DNA from: Hyphomicrobiales bacterium
GTDB lineage: Bacteria; Pseudomonadota; Alphaproteobacteria; Rhizobiales; Rhizobiaceae
Direction: 5' to 3'
DNA length: 64,000 nt
NCBI GenBank assembly: GCA_900472575.1
Contig: UCIV01000018.1
Coordinates: 62,001 to 126,000 of the forward strand
The translations under genes were made by a program, and so were the position numbers. How positions within the stretch are numbered: position 1 is the first letter of the stretch; every line of letters begins with the position of its first letter. Positions 43,624 through 51,834 of the stretch are shown here, in pieces. The notes under the pieces were generated by a model. That model was given only the letters and a program-made list of their open reading frames with translations, was not told the origin of the DNA and ran no database searches.

Positions 43624-44783
43624 ATATAAGAAAATACAGCGCCCTGCCGCTCGCCACCCTTACTGCGATCGTGATTGCAACAATGCTCATGCTGAGCGTC
43701 GGCATCGCCTATCTCGGCGTCACATCGTATTCCAAATACCTAGACGAGAGCATTAACGACGGTCTTCCGCCGGAAGCAGCGGCCGCATACAGGATATTGA
43801 ATGAGGGTCGGGTTCCGGATGAGGCCTCCCTCAAGACCCTTGTTGAATATTTTGACGCGCAGGCAGCTCCGGCGGATTTCAAAATTCAGATTGCAGCTCT
43901 GATATGCGGCCTGCTTTCGGCCCTGGTCTGCGCCGTTATCGGCATCTTTCTGGCGAGACGGATCGCACGCCCACTGGAAGATCTGACGATTGCCGCCGAA
44001 GCCCTCAAGTCTGGCGATTTTTCAGCTCGCGTCTCTGCGTCATCGAGCGGGACTTCCGAAGTATCAAGCCTTGTCGAGACATTCAACGCGCTGGCGACAA
44101 GCCTCGAAAGGATGGAAGAAAGACTGCATTTCAACAACATGGCGGTTGCGCACGAGCTGCGTACACCGCTTACCATCCTGCAAGGCGCGTTGCAGGGCAT
44201 GCTCGACGGCGTTTTTCCATTGGATCGAAAAATCTTGGCCGATCTTCTGCTTCAGGTGGAAGGTCTGGGGAAGATTGTGGAAGACTTGCGCACCCTGTCG
44301 CTGGCTATCGGTCAGCAACTCGTGATGCAACGCCAGATTCTCGATGTGGCGGAAATCGTGGAGAACGTTCTCTCGGCGGCCAAGCCCATGCTTGACGCCA
44401 GCAGGTTGGAGGTCGAAACAGGCCTGCACCCCGCCCCCATATCCGCAGACCCCTCACGGATTCGTCAGGCCGTTCTGGCGCTCATGGAAAACGTAAGCCG
44501 CTATGCTGAAACCGGCGGTTGGCTGCGTTGTGAGACAGAGCGACTGCCGGACGAAAGCGTAATCATCCGCGTGCTTGATCGCGGCCCCGGTTTTCCCGAG
44601 GATATGGAGGCGGTTGCCGTCAATCCATTTTGGAGAGGTGATCCGTCCCGGTCACGCGAAACGGGCGGCACGGGGCTGGGTCTTTCAGTTGTAAAAGCCA
44701 TTGCAGTTGCTCACGGCGGGCATCTGGAACTCGAAAATCGGCAAGGCGGAGGGGCTATGGTTACCATCCACCTGCGTCCTTAA
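43620..44783 (+). CDS. Sensor histidine kinase, BaeS-like
   Basis: 387 residues. One membrane span at about 10-34, a short periplasmic part of about 55 residues, a second span at about 91-113, a HAMP domain (FLARRIARPLEDLTIAAEALKSGDFSARV), then HisKA with the phosphorylated His178 in MAVAHELRTPLT, and an HATPase_c domain with DRGPGFPEDM and GGTGLGLSVVKAIAVAHGG. The signal is unknown; the small sensor suggests an envelope or membrane cue. It is translationally coupled to the response regulator. Confidence 0.92.
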   Translation: MNIRKYSALPLATLTAIVIATMLMLSVGIAYLGVTSYSKYLDESINDGLPPEAAAAYRILNEGRVPDEASLKTLVEYFDAQAAPADFKIQIAALICGLLSALVCAVIGIFLARRIARPLEDLTIAAEALKSGDFSARVSASSSGTSEVSSLVETFNALATSLERMEERLHFNNMAVAHELRTPLTILQGALQGMLDGVFPLDRKILADLLLQVEGLGKIVEDLRTLSLAIGQQLVMQRQILDVAEIVENVLSAAKPMLDASRLEVETGLHPAPISADPSRIRQAVLALMENVSRYAETGGWLRCETERLPDESVIIRVLDRGPGFPEDMEAVAVNPFWRGDPSRSRETGGTGLGLSVVKAIAVAHGGHLELENRQGGGAMVTIHLRP

Positions 44784-44878
44784 TAGAGAGCGGATCGTGG
44801 GCCTGCACCGTTCAACGATCGAGCGCAGGTTTCAACGAATCTAATTTCGTCAGCTCAGTGTGACGGTAAAACTCTCGA

Positions 44879-46132
44879 CTAGACGGTCTGAGTCATCGGC
44901 GTGTTCAGCTTGTCCAGTTGCTGGCGAATATGGGCGCATTCGGCCGGCGAATTGGCGAGCGTGATCGCCCGGTCGAAGGCAATTCGCGCCTCCCCACTCT
45001 TGCCTGTCTGCATCAGCAAGGCGCCGCGCACACCGTGGAAATAAAAATATCCGTCGAGCTTCTCCGCAAGCGGTTCGATCAGGTCCAGCGCCGCATCCGG
45101 CCCCTTGAGCTTGGACAGGGCAACGGCCCGGTTGAGTGTTATGACAGGTGATGGCGCGAGCTTTTCCAAAAGTTCGTAAAGCAGCGTGATCTCACCCCAG
45201 TCGGTCTCCTCCGGGTGGCTAGCGCGCGCATGCAGCGCCGATATCGCCGCCTGGACCTGATAAGGTCCGGGCTTGCGATGGCGGATCGCCTTGTCGAGCA
45301 TGGCGAGTGCTTCCGTGATCAGTTGCCTGTCCCAGCGGCTGCGGTCCTGATCTTCGAGCAGCACGATCTGGCCCTCGTCGTCGAACCGGGCCCCGGCACG
45401 CGAATGCTGCAGCAGCATCAGTGCGGTCAGCCCCATGACCTCCGGCTCGGCTGGAAAGATCCGCAGCAGCAGCCGAACAAGTCTTATCGCCTCATCACAG
45501 AAGGCAGCGCTCTCCGGATTGGTGATGCCGGCGGAATACCCTTCGTTGAAGACCAGATAAATCATCGACGTGACGGTCTTCAGCCGTTCGGCGCGCTCAT
45601 GTACATCCGGTGTTTCGAAGGCGACGCCGGCCTTGGCGACGCGCCCCTTGGCGCGGGTAATCCGCTGCTCCATGGCGCTCTCGGACACTAGGAAAGCGCG
45701 GGCGATCTGCGGCACCGTCAGCCCCGAGACGATCCGAAGCGCGAGCGCGATCTGCTGAGTATTCGGCAGGTCCGGATGGCAGCAGATGAACATCAGTCGC
45801 AAGATATCGTCTCGGTAATGCGCATTATCGAGACGGTCGGCGATATTTTCTTCCGCATCGGAGAGATCGGAAAACGCCGCCTCTTCCGGCAGCGGCTCAT
45901 TCTTGGCCCGTTTGCGGATCTGGTCAACGCCGCTATTGCGCCCGACAAAGATCAGCCAGGCGGCGGGATCACGTGGCGGCCCCTTGTCGGGCCATGTGCG
46001 GATTGCGCGAAGGCAGGCCTCCTGAAACGCTTCCTCCGCCATATCCAGATCACGGAAATAGCGCAAAAGCGCCCCGAGTGCCTGCGGCCGCGCCGCCGTC
46101 AGCGCCAGTTCGATATAGGCGAGATCCGTCAT
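44879..46132 (-). CDS. ECF-type RNA polymerase sigma factor, ECF42-like
   Basis: 417 residues, much longer than a simple ECF sigma. Region 2 (LGALLRYFRDLDMAEEAFQEACLRAIRTWP and WLIFVGRNSGVDQIRKR) and region 4 (LALRIVSGLTVPQIARAFLVSESAMEQRITRAK) are followed by about 230 residues with tetratricopeptide-like helices (NRAVALSKLKGPDAALDLIEPL, GALLMQTGKSGEARIAFDRAI). This tail and a DGPF protein next door define ECF42, which has no anti-sigma factor and is thought to be controlled through the tail. Its start overlaps the DGPF gene's stop by four bases. Confidence 0.93.
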   Translation of the reverse strand: MTDLAYIELALTAARPQALGALLRYFRDLDMAEEAFQEACLRAIRTWPDKGPPRDPAAWLIFVGRNSGVDQIRKRAKNEPLPEEAAFSDLSDAEENIADRLDNAHYRDDILRLMFICCHPDLPNTQQIALALRIVSGLTVPQIARAFLVSESAMEQRITRAKGRVAKAGVAFETPDVHERAERLKTVTSMIYLVFNEGYSAGITNPESAAFCDEAIRLVRLLLRIFPAEPEVMGLTALMLLQHSRAGARFDDEGQIVLLEDQDRSRWDRQLITEALAMLDKAIRHRKPGPYQVQAAISALHARASHPEETDWGEITLLYELLEKLAPSPVITLNRAVALSKLKGPDAALDLIEPLAEKLDGYFYFHGVRGALLMQTGKSGEARIAFDRAITLANSPAECAHIRQQLDKLNTPMTQTV

Positions 46133-46521
46133 GACGATCCGCCTTCCGCCGTTTTGATCTCGTTCGGATGGAATACATAGAAGGGCCGGATTTCGTAGGA
46201 ACTCGAACCGGGATTGACCGCTGACAGCTCTTTCGAAAAGGCCACCGCTTCATCGAGACTGTCGAACTCGGCGGTATAAAAACCGAGCAGCACCTCCTTC
46301 GTTTCGGCAAACGGGCCGTCGAGCACCAACGGTTCGTCCTTGCCCTTCCTGACCGTGGTTGCCGCCGTCGTCGGCATCAGCCGCCCGACCGGGCCAAGCT
46401 TGCCGGCCTTCGCCAGCGGCTCCTGCACCGCATGAAGCCTCTCCATGACGGAAGCCTCCTCTTCCTTCGACCAGGCAAAAACGGTTTCCTCATGGGCGTA
46501 GCACAGGATGGCATACAGCAT
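46129..46521 (-). CDS. YCII/DGPF-domain protein, partner of ECF42
   Basis: 130 residues: YAILCYAHEETVFAWSKEEEASVMERLHAVQEPLAKAGKLGPVGRLMPTTAATTVR and LVLDGPFAETKEVLLGFYTAEFDSLDEAVAFSKEL, where DGPFAETKE is the family motif. It is encoded first, and overlaps the sigma gene by four bases. The protein family always travels with ECF42 sigma factors and is thought to belong to its regulon; the molecular role is unknown. The ATG has GGGAGAAGGAG just upstream. Confidence 0.9.
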   Translation of the reverse strand: MLYAILCYAHEETVFAWSKEEEASVMERLHAVQEPLAKAGKLGPVGRLMPTTAATTVRKGKDEPLVLDGPFAETKEVLLGFYTAEFDSLDEAVAFSKELSAVNPGSSSYEIRPFYVFHPNEIKTAEGGSS

Positions 46522-46648
46522 ATTTCTCTCCTTCTCCCTTGGAAGACGAGAAGGTAACCACCGATCCGACAGTGTGCATCAGAAAAACTGGATGTCGCAT
46601 TTATTGGCAATATCTGCGACAATAGAGATTACGACGAAAGGACAGGCA

Positions 46649-46900
46649 ATGGCGTCGGAAAGCATTCACGTCCGTGTAACGGGCAAGCTTCAGGATCATA
46701 TTCGCCAGCAGACAGGCGAAAATGGACTTTATGAAAATGCCAGCGAGTATATTCGCGCGCTGATCCGCAAGGATATCCAGAAAAACGACGATGCCTGGGA
46801 CTGGCTGAAACAACATATCGAACCCGGATTGCGGGCCGACGAAAGCGAGTTCAGAGAGGTATCTGCGGCAGACGTCATTCGCCGTAACAAGCGAGCCTAA
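46649..46900 (+). CDS. Type II antitoxin, ParD/ribbon-helix-helix family
   Basis: 83 residues. The N-terminal ribbon-helix-helix reads SIHVRVTGKLQDHIRQQTGENGLYENASEYIRALIRKDI, the usual ParD DNA-binding part; the C-terminal acidic helix (EPGLRADESEFREVSAADVI) should wrap the toxin. The ATG follows AAGGACAGG. The ParE-like toxin gene starts five bases after the stop. It should repress its own operon. Confidence 0.9.
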   Translation: MASESIHVRVTGKLQDHIRQQTGENGLYENASEYIRALIRKDIQKNDDAWDWLKQHIEPGLRADESEFREVSAADVIRRNKRA

Positions 46901-46905
46901 ATTGG

Positions 46906-47265
46906 ATGGCCGCCTATCTTTTCTACACTACGGCAGACGCGGCTCAGGACCAAATTTGGCAGGATACGGTCTCGACCTGGGGAGAGGCACAAGCCGAAAC
47001 CTATATCATCGGCCTGCATCGCCATCTCGAAAGAATCTCCCGACAGAAGTCCCTCTGGCGTCGCCTGCCGTCATCGCTGTCCGCTCCCAAAGATCTCACT
47101 ATCGACGTCTGGTTCAGCCGCTACAAGCATCACTATATTATCTTCCGCCAACTCTCGGGCGGTCGCATCGGTGTCATCAGCATTCTGCATGAACGAATGG
47201 ATTTGCCGGTGAGATTGGCAGAGGATTTATTACGCATCTCCCCTCAGGACACGAATGAGTCTTGA
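46906..47265 (+). CDS. Type II toxin, RelE/ParE family
   Basis: 119 residues with the ParE fold: LFYTTADAAQDQIWQDTVSTWGEAQAETYIIGLHRHLERIS, LSAPKDLTIDVWFSRYKHHYIIFRQLSGGRIGVISILHERMDLPVRL. The HHYIIFR strand and ISILHERMD end are family hallmarks. ParE toxins poison DNA gyrase; RelE relatives cleave mRNA, and this one lacks the RelE catalytic basic pattern, so ParE type is favoured. It has no ribosome-binding site of its own and depends on coupling to the antitoxin gene. Confidence 0.88.
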   Translation: MAAYLFYTTADAAQDQIWQDTVSTWGEAQAETYIIGLHRHLERISRQKSLWRRLPSSLSAPKDLTIDVWFSRYKHHYIIFRQLSGGRIGVISILHERMDLPVRLAEDLLRISPQDTNES

Positions 47266-47294
47266 AGCTCGAATGACATGTGAGGAAACTGCCC

Positions 47295-48002
47295 ATGACC
47301 GATCTTTCCGCCTTCCCCATCACCTCCAAATGGCCGCCAAAGGATAAGGGCGTGCTGCAGCTTTATTCGACCCCGACGCCGAACGGCGTGAAAGTGTCGA
47401 TCATGCTGGAGGAAACCGGGCTGGCCTATGAGCCGCATTTCATCAATATCGGCGCCGACGAGACTTGGGAGCCAGAATATCTGTCGCTCAATCCCAACGG
47501 CAAGATCCCGGCCATTCTCGATCCGAACGGTCCGGACGGCAAACCGCTGGCGCTATTCGAAAGTGGTGCGATCCTGATCTATCTGGCGGAAAAGACCGGT
47601 AAGCTTCTGCCTGCAGATCCGGCAAAACGCTACGAGACGATCCAGTGGGTGATGTTCCAGATGGGTGGCATCGGCCCGATGTTCGGCCAGCTCGGCTTCT
47701 TCCACAAATTCGCCGGTAAGGATTTTGAGGACAAGCGCCCGCGCGACCGCTACGCCAAGGAAAGCGCCCGGCTGATCCGTGTGCTCGAAACGCGGCTGGA
47801 AGGTCGCGACTGGGTCATGGGTGACGAATACACGATCGCCGACATTTCCATGCTCGGCTGGGTGCGTAACCTGATCGGTTTCTACGGCGCCGGTGAGCTT
47901 ATCGCTTATGACGAGCTGAAGAACGTGCCGAAATGGCTGGAACGTGGGCTTTCTCGTCCGGCCGTGCAGCGTGGCCTGGAAATCCCGAAACGCCCCGCCT
48001 GA
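47295..48002 (+). CDS. Glutathione S-transferase, YghU-like
   Basis: 235 residues. The N-terminal thioredoxin fold reads LQLYSTPTPNGVKVSIMLEETGLAYEPHFINIG, with the N-P-N-G-K-I-P-A-I cis-Pro loop and ESGAILIYLAEKTGKLLP glutathione site; the C-terminal all-helical domain has DWVMGDEYTIADISMLGWVRNL. This is the Nu/YghU type, which also shows disulfide reductase activity. ATG 47295 has TGAGGA nine bases upstream. It is probably an independent transcript after the ParDE module. Confidence 0.92.
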   Translation: MTDLSAFPITSKWPPKDKGVLQLYSTPTPNGVKVSIMLEETGLAYEPHFINIGADETWEPEYLSLNPNGKIPAILDPNGPDGKPLALFESGAILIYLAEKTGKLLPADPAKRYETIQWVMFQMGGIGPMFGQLGFFHKFAGKDFEDKRPRDRYAKESARLIRVLETRLEGRDWVMGDEYTIADISMLGWVRNLIGFYGAGELIAYDELKNVPKWLERGLSRPAVQRGLEIPKRPA

Positions 48003-48073
48003 TATCCTCTGAGAACGGCTGACTTCACAACCGCCCTGCGCTATCTCCTTCACCCAAGATGGAGGAGATAGCC

Positions 48074-48556
48074 ATGCCACAGATGAAACTGCCCGCCGAA
48101 GGCTCCTGCCGCTGCGGCAAGGTGCGTGTGAAGATCACTGCCCCGCCAATGATCACCATGGCCTGCCATTGCAGGGGCTGCCAGAAGATGAGCGCCAGTG
48201 CCTTCTCCTGCTCGGCAGCAATCCCCACCGCCGGTTTCGAAGTGATCGCCGGCGAACCGGTAATCGGCGGTGCGCATGGCGATGACATCCACCACTACCA
48301 CTGCCCGCGCTGCAAGAGCTGGATCTTCACCCGCATGGTCGGCATGGACTTTTTCGTCAACTTGCGTCCAACCATGCTCGACGATGCCTCATGGTTCGCC
48401 CCCTTCGTTGAAACCTACACCTCGACGAAATTCCCCTGGGCACAGAGCGGTGCGGTGCACGGTTACCCGGAATTCCCGCCGCTCGATGCCTTCGAAGGGC
48501 TGATGACGGAATTCGCACAATGGAACAATGCAGACGGCAGCAAGGCAGAAATATGA
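48074..48556 (+). CDS. GFA family (CENP-V/GFA) zinc protein
   Basis: 160 residues with the cysteine pattern of the glutathione-dependent formaldehyde-activating enzyme fold: GSCRCGKV, CHCRGCQKMSASAF and YHCPRCKSWIF, which bind one or two zinc ions. SAFSCSAAIPTAGFEVIAGEP is typical. Most family members have no tested activity, so the formaldehyde link is by family only; a glutathione transferase gene upstream makes a thiol-related role plausible. ATG 48074 has GGAGGAG eight bases upstream. Confidence 0.88.
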   Translation: MPQMKLPAEGSCRCGKVRVKITAPPMITMACHCRGCQKMSASAFSCSAAIPTAGFEVIAGEPVIGGAHGDDIHHYHCPRCKSWIFTRMVGMDFFVNLRPTMLDDASWFAPFVETYTSTKFPWAQSGAVHGYPEFPPLDAFEGLMTEFAQWNNADGSKAEI

Positions 48557-48641
48557 CAATGTTTATGGATATATATTAAGCCTAATATTCAGTAACTCGT
48601 CAGAAACCAAGCCCTAATATTTGCCTGCAGGCCCGGCACGT

Positions 48642-48675
48642 TATTCACGAGTTTGTAAATTATCGGACGTGAATA
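48642..48675. promoter_or_regulatory. Inverted repeat upstream of the Tad-like operon
   Basis: TATTCACG (48642-48649) and CGTGAATA (48668-48675) are an exact 8-bp inverted repeat with an 18-base spacer, ending 26 bases before the first gene. Two near-copies of AAGCC(C)TAATATT precede it (48578 and 48609, 31 bases apart). These could be regulator sites. Confidence 0.4.
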
Positions 48676-48701
48676 TCCTCCACGATTTGATGGGGGCATT
48701 C

Positions 48702-50009
48702 ATGATCTGGCGTCGGTTTCAGGCTTTCCGTGCGGATGCGCGCGGAAACGTGGGCATGATCTTTGGCTTGGCTATGGTGCCGCTGATCGCACTCGGCGGA
48801 GCGGGCGTCGATGTCGCCCGTTATGAGACGATCCGCGTCGAGCTTCAGGATGGGCTAGATCGGGGCGTGCTCGCAGCCGCATCGCTGACGCAGACCCGCG
48901 AGGCCAAGGCCGTGCTTCAAGACTACCTGAAGAACCTGAGCTATGCCAATGAAGTCAATCTCGATTTCGAGCGGCAGAACAGCCTCAACCAGCGCATCGT
49001 CAAGGCCTCCGCCAGCTATACGATCGACACGTCCTTCATCAAGCTCGTCGGCGTTGACAAGCTGACGGTGAGTGCCGTCTCGACTGCGCAGGAAGCCAAG
49101 CAGAATATCGAAATGTCGCTGATGCTCGATATGTCCGGCTCGATGATCAGCAACAACCGGATCAAGAACCTGAGAACGGCGGCAAAAGCCTTCATCGACC
49201 AGATGCTGACCGACGACACCAAGGAATACACGACGATCAGCATCGTGCCTTACGCCGGCCATGTGAATGTCGGTGCAGCGGTGTTCGACAAGCTGGGCGG
49301 CAAGCGCGACCACTCCAACTCCTCCTGCTTCGAGCTTGGCGAGACGAATGCCGCCTATGGCGCCGACCCGATGGTCTTCAAGAGCGCCGCCCAGGTGCCG
49401 CATTTCACCCACTGGAATTTCGGCAGAACCGACATGCGCCCCTGGTGGTGTCCGATGGAAAGCACCTCGATCACTTATCTTTCCAATGATGCAACCGCAC
49501 TGAAGACCAAGATCGACGCACTCGAAATGCATGACGGCACCGGCACCCAGAATGCCATGCAATGGGGCTATACGCTGCTCAACCCCTCAGCCAAGAGCGT
49601 CTTTGCAGCGGTGCTGGCGGCCGGAAAGATGGACAGCAAGTTCTCCGATCGACCCGCCGCCTTCAATGATGCGGATACGATGAAGGTTATCGTGCTGATG
49701 ACCGATGGAGCGATTACCGAGCAGTTTCGGCCGAAGGATTATAGCCGCCCGGTAACCCAGAAGCCGGACAACAAGGAAATATCCTCCTCCTCCACTAACG
49801 CGACGCGCCTTGCCAATGTCTGCACCACGGCCAAGTCGAAAGGTGTCACCATCTTCACCATCGGTTTTGAAGTGTCAGGCAATGCGACAACGCAGATGAC
49901 CAACTGCGCCACCAGCCCCGCGCACTACTACCCGACATCCGGCTCAAACATCACCGATGCCTTCAAATCGATCTCCATTTCGATCAAGAAGCTGAGACTG
50001 ACCCAGTGA
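48702..50009 (+). CDS. TadG-like pilus/surface protein with von Willebrand A domain
   Basis: 435 residues. The N-terminal TadE/TadG segment reads FRADARGNVGMIFGLAMVPLIALGGAGVDVARY, a pseudopilin-like membrane helix. From about residue 120 follows a vWA domain with the MIDAS motif LMLDMSGSMISNN (DxSxS), a Thr in the middle, and LMTDGAIT. The surface may present this domain outside the cell for adhesion. ATG 48702 has GGGGG upstream. The next gene starts inside its stop codon (GTGA), so three genes are coupled. Confidence 0.88.
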   Translation: MIWRRFQAFRADARGNVGMIFGLAMVPLIALGGAGVDVARYETIRVELQDGLDRGVLAAASLTQTREAKAVLQDYLKNLSYANEVNLDFERQNSLNQRIVKASASYTIDTSFIKLVGVDKLTVSAVSTAQEAKQNIEMSLMLDMSGSMISNNRIKNLRTAAKAFIDQMLTDDTKEYTTISIVPYAGHVNVGAAVFDKLGGKRDHSNSSCFELGETNAAYGADPMVFKSAAQVPHFTHWNFGRTDMRPWWCPMESTSITYLSNDATALKTKIDALEMHDGTGTQNAMQWGYTLLNPSAKSVFAAVLAAGKMDSKFSDRPAAFNDADTMKVIVLMTDGAITEQFRPKDYSRPVTQKPDNKEISSSSTNATRLANVCTTAKSKGVTIFTIGFEVSGNATTQMTNCATSPAHYYPTSGSNITDAFKSISISIKKLRLTQ

Positions 50010-50524
50010 CCCGCCGGCTTCGCCTTCATCTGGCCGACAGGAGCGGCAGTGCCGCCGTCGAATTCGCGCTGCTGGTACCGCTCGTTCTCGCTCTCCTGTT
50101 TTCCGTGCTTGAGGCCGGCTGGATCATGACGCAGTCGATCATGCTCGACCGTGGTCTCAGCCGCGCATCGCGCGCCGTGCAGATCGGCACGACCGCGATG
50201 AGCTACACCCAGTACAAGCAAAAGGTCTGTGACGAAGCCTTCATCCTGGCCAATTGCGAGAAAGCGTTGCGGCTGGAACTGACGCCGATCGATACAGCAG
50301 CGGACTTCCCCACCTCGGACACGCCTTGCGTCGACCGAAGCGTAGCGATCGATCCGGTCACCACCTATCATGCGGGGCAGACCTCGCAGCTTGTCTTCGC
50401 CCGTGCCTGTTTTGTCGTCGATCCGATGATTCCGGGGATCGGCTACGGGCTTTCCGTGCCGAAAGACAATACCGGCGCCATGCGCCTCACCTCAAGCTTC
50501 GCCTTCGTCAACGAGCCGATATGA
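50006..50524 (+). CDS. TadE-like pseudopilin family protein
   Basis: 172 residues with GTG start overlapping the previous stop. RSGSAAVEFALLVPLVLALLFSVLEAG is the TadE motif: a Gly/Ala before the glutamate-containing VEFALL helix, where the prepilin peptidase TadV/CpaA would cut. The remainder has paired cysteines (KVCDEAFILANCEKA; SDTPCVDRS; ARACFVVD) that suggest disulfides outside the membrane. It should be a minor pilin. Its stop overlaps the next ATG. Confidence 0.88.
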   Translation: MTRRLRLHLADRSGSAAVEFALLVPLVLALLFSVLEAGWIMTQSIMLDRGLSRASRAVQIGTTAMSYTQYKQKVCDEAFILANCEKALRLELTPIDTAADFPTSDTPCVDRSVAIDPVTTYHAGQTSQLVFARACFVVDPMIPGIGYGLSVPKDNTGAMRLTSSFAFVNEPI

Positions 50525-51051
50525 CCAGACAGTTTTACGCAAAGCGCCTCCTGTCGAACGAGGCCGGCACGTCCGGCATCGAATTCGCCCTGACCGTTCC
50601 GATCATCATCCTGCTGTTTCTAGGCGCACCGACGCTCTATGACCTGCTGCGCTCCTATAACCGGATCGTCGAGGCAAATGGCATCGTGGCGGATATCGTT
50701 GCGCGCCAGATGACGATGGACGATACCTTCTTCACCAAGACCTATGGCACCTTTGCCGCGTTGCAGGCAGACAAGTCCATGCCGAACGCGCTGCGCATCA
50801 CCAGCGTCATCTGGAAGAATGGAAAATACACCGCTGACTGGACGAAAAAGGCAGGCACGACAGCTCTGCTGCCCACACAGAAGCTGGACACGACCACCTT
50901 GCCAACCATCCCTTCCGGTGACTCGATCATTTTCGTTGAGGGCATAACGCAATATACCGCGCTCTCCGCCCTGTTCGGCTTCGGAACCATCACCTATTCG
51001 GAAAACGCCTTCACACGGCCTCGCTTCACCGCTGTCGTCAAAGGCTCCTGA
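50521..51051 (+). CDS. TadE-like protein
   Basis: 176 residues. NEAGTSGIEFALTVPIIILLFLGAPTLYDLLRSYN is the TadE/pseudopilin segment, again with a GxxxIEFALTVP pattern. The C-terminal part has no cysteines and is rich in Thr. It starts four bases inside the previous gene, completing a three-gene cassette. No tad/cpa secretion genes (ATPase, secretin, platform) are in the window, so assembly must use a machine encoded elsewhere. Confidence 0.87.
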   Translation: MTRQFYAKRLLSNEAGTSGIEFALTVPIIILLFLGAPTLYDLLRSYNRIVEANGIVADIVARQMTMDDTFFTKTYGTFAALQADKSMPNALRITSVIWKNGKYTADWTKKAGTTALLPTQKLDTTTLPTIPSGDSIIFVEGITQYTALSALFGFGTITYSENAFTRPRFTAVVKGS

Positions 51052-51156
51052 TCGGCATCACAATCACTGGCAACGACTGCGCGAAAACGCTTGCCGCAAT
51101 TACGAATGCGCATAATTCACATATAAAAACAATAAATTACCATCTTCCACACAAAC

Positions 51157-51180
51157 TGCGGTCACCCCTTTGTGACCGCA
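51157..51180. other. Inverted repeat after the Tad-like operon
   Basis: TGCGGTCAC (51157-51165), loop CCCTTT, GTGACCGCA (51172-51180): a perfect 9-bp palindrome in an AT-rich stretch, 105 bases after the last tad-like gene. No T-run follows, so it may be a protein site rather than a terminator. The rest of the 245-base gap shows no gene. Confidence 0.45.
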
Positions 51181-51192
51181 CGCATCATCGAA

Positions 51193-51221
51193 TTGACACA
51201 CAAATTAACCTCTCGCTAACC
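51193..51221 (+). promoter_or_regulatory. Candidate promoter of the secreted protein gene
   Basis: TTGACA (51193-51198) is a perfect -35; 17 bases later CTAACC (51216-51221) is a weak -10. It lies 75 bases before the start at 51297. Confidence 0.35.
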
Positions 51222-51296
51222 GTGGAAGCCTTGTATGGCCTCTCAATTTGCTAGGCCCATCTCCCGGGTCTGTTCGTGTTTTTTTGTGGAGATATC

Positions 51297-51791
51297 ATGC
51301 GCACCAAAACTGCAGCTCTTGCACTCGCCCTCACCCTCGTCTCGGCAGCCGCCGCCAGTGCGGCACAGCCCACCCGAATCAAGCAGTTCGAAGCCTGGGG
51401 CGTATATTCCTATAGCAACAATGGCCGCACCAGCTGTTATGCCCTGTCGGTTCCAACCAGTTCCGCACCCTCCAGCGTCAATCACGGCGACAATTTCTTC
51501 CTGATCTCCCCGCAGGGCCAATCCTACATGCCGCAGGCGATCATGGGTTATGCGCTGAGACAGGGTTCGGATGTCACGGTTGCCGTGGATAGCGAGAGGT
51601 TCGATCTTGCTCCTCGCGACAACACGGCATGGGTGCGCGACCAGAGCCGTGAGCCGGTATTGGTCAATGCGATGCGTGGCGGAAGCCGGATGACGGTACA
51701 GGCAACCTCCGGCCGAGGCACCGCCACCAACTACACCTATTCGCTCAGCGGCGTGACCGCTGCGCTGCAGGAAGTGAGCAAGTGCCGCTGA
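51297..51791 (+). CDS. Secreted protein, IalB-like family
   Basis: 164 residues with a signal peptide cleaved near ASA-AQPTRIK. The mature part resembles the invasion-associated locus B family: FEAWGVYSYSNNGRTSCYALSVPT, GDNFFLISPQGQSYMPQAIMGYALRQGSDVTVAVDSERFDL. Two cysteines (in SCYAL and the final KCR) may form a disulfide. Related proteins occur in many rhizobia and Brucella, and the role in rhizobia is unknown. ATG 51297 has GTGGAG four bases upstream. Confidence 0.75.
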   Translation: MRTKTAALALALTLVSAAAASAAQPTRIKQFEAWGVYSYSNNGRTSCYALSVPTSSAPSSVNHGDNFFLISPQGQSYMPQAIMGYALRQGSDVTVAVDSERFDLAPRDNTAWVRDQSREPVLVNAMRGGSRMTVQATSGRGTATNYTYSLSGVTAALQEVSKCR

Positions 51792-51834
51792 TGACACCGG
51801 CTTGAGCATCAGCAGAACGGAGCTGCACGCCAGT

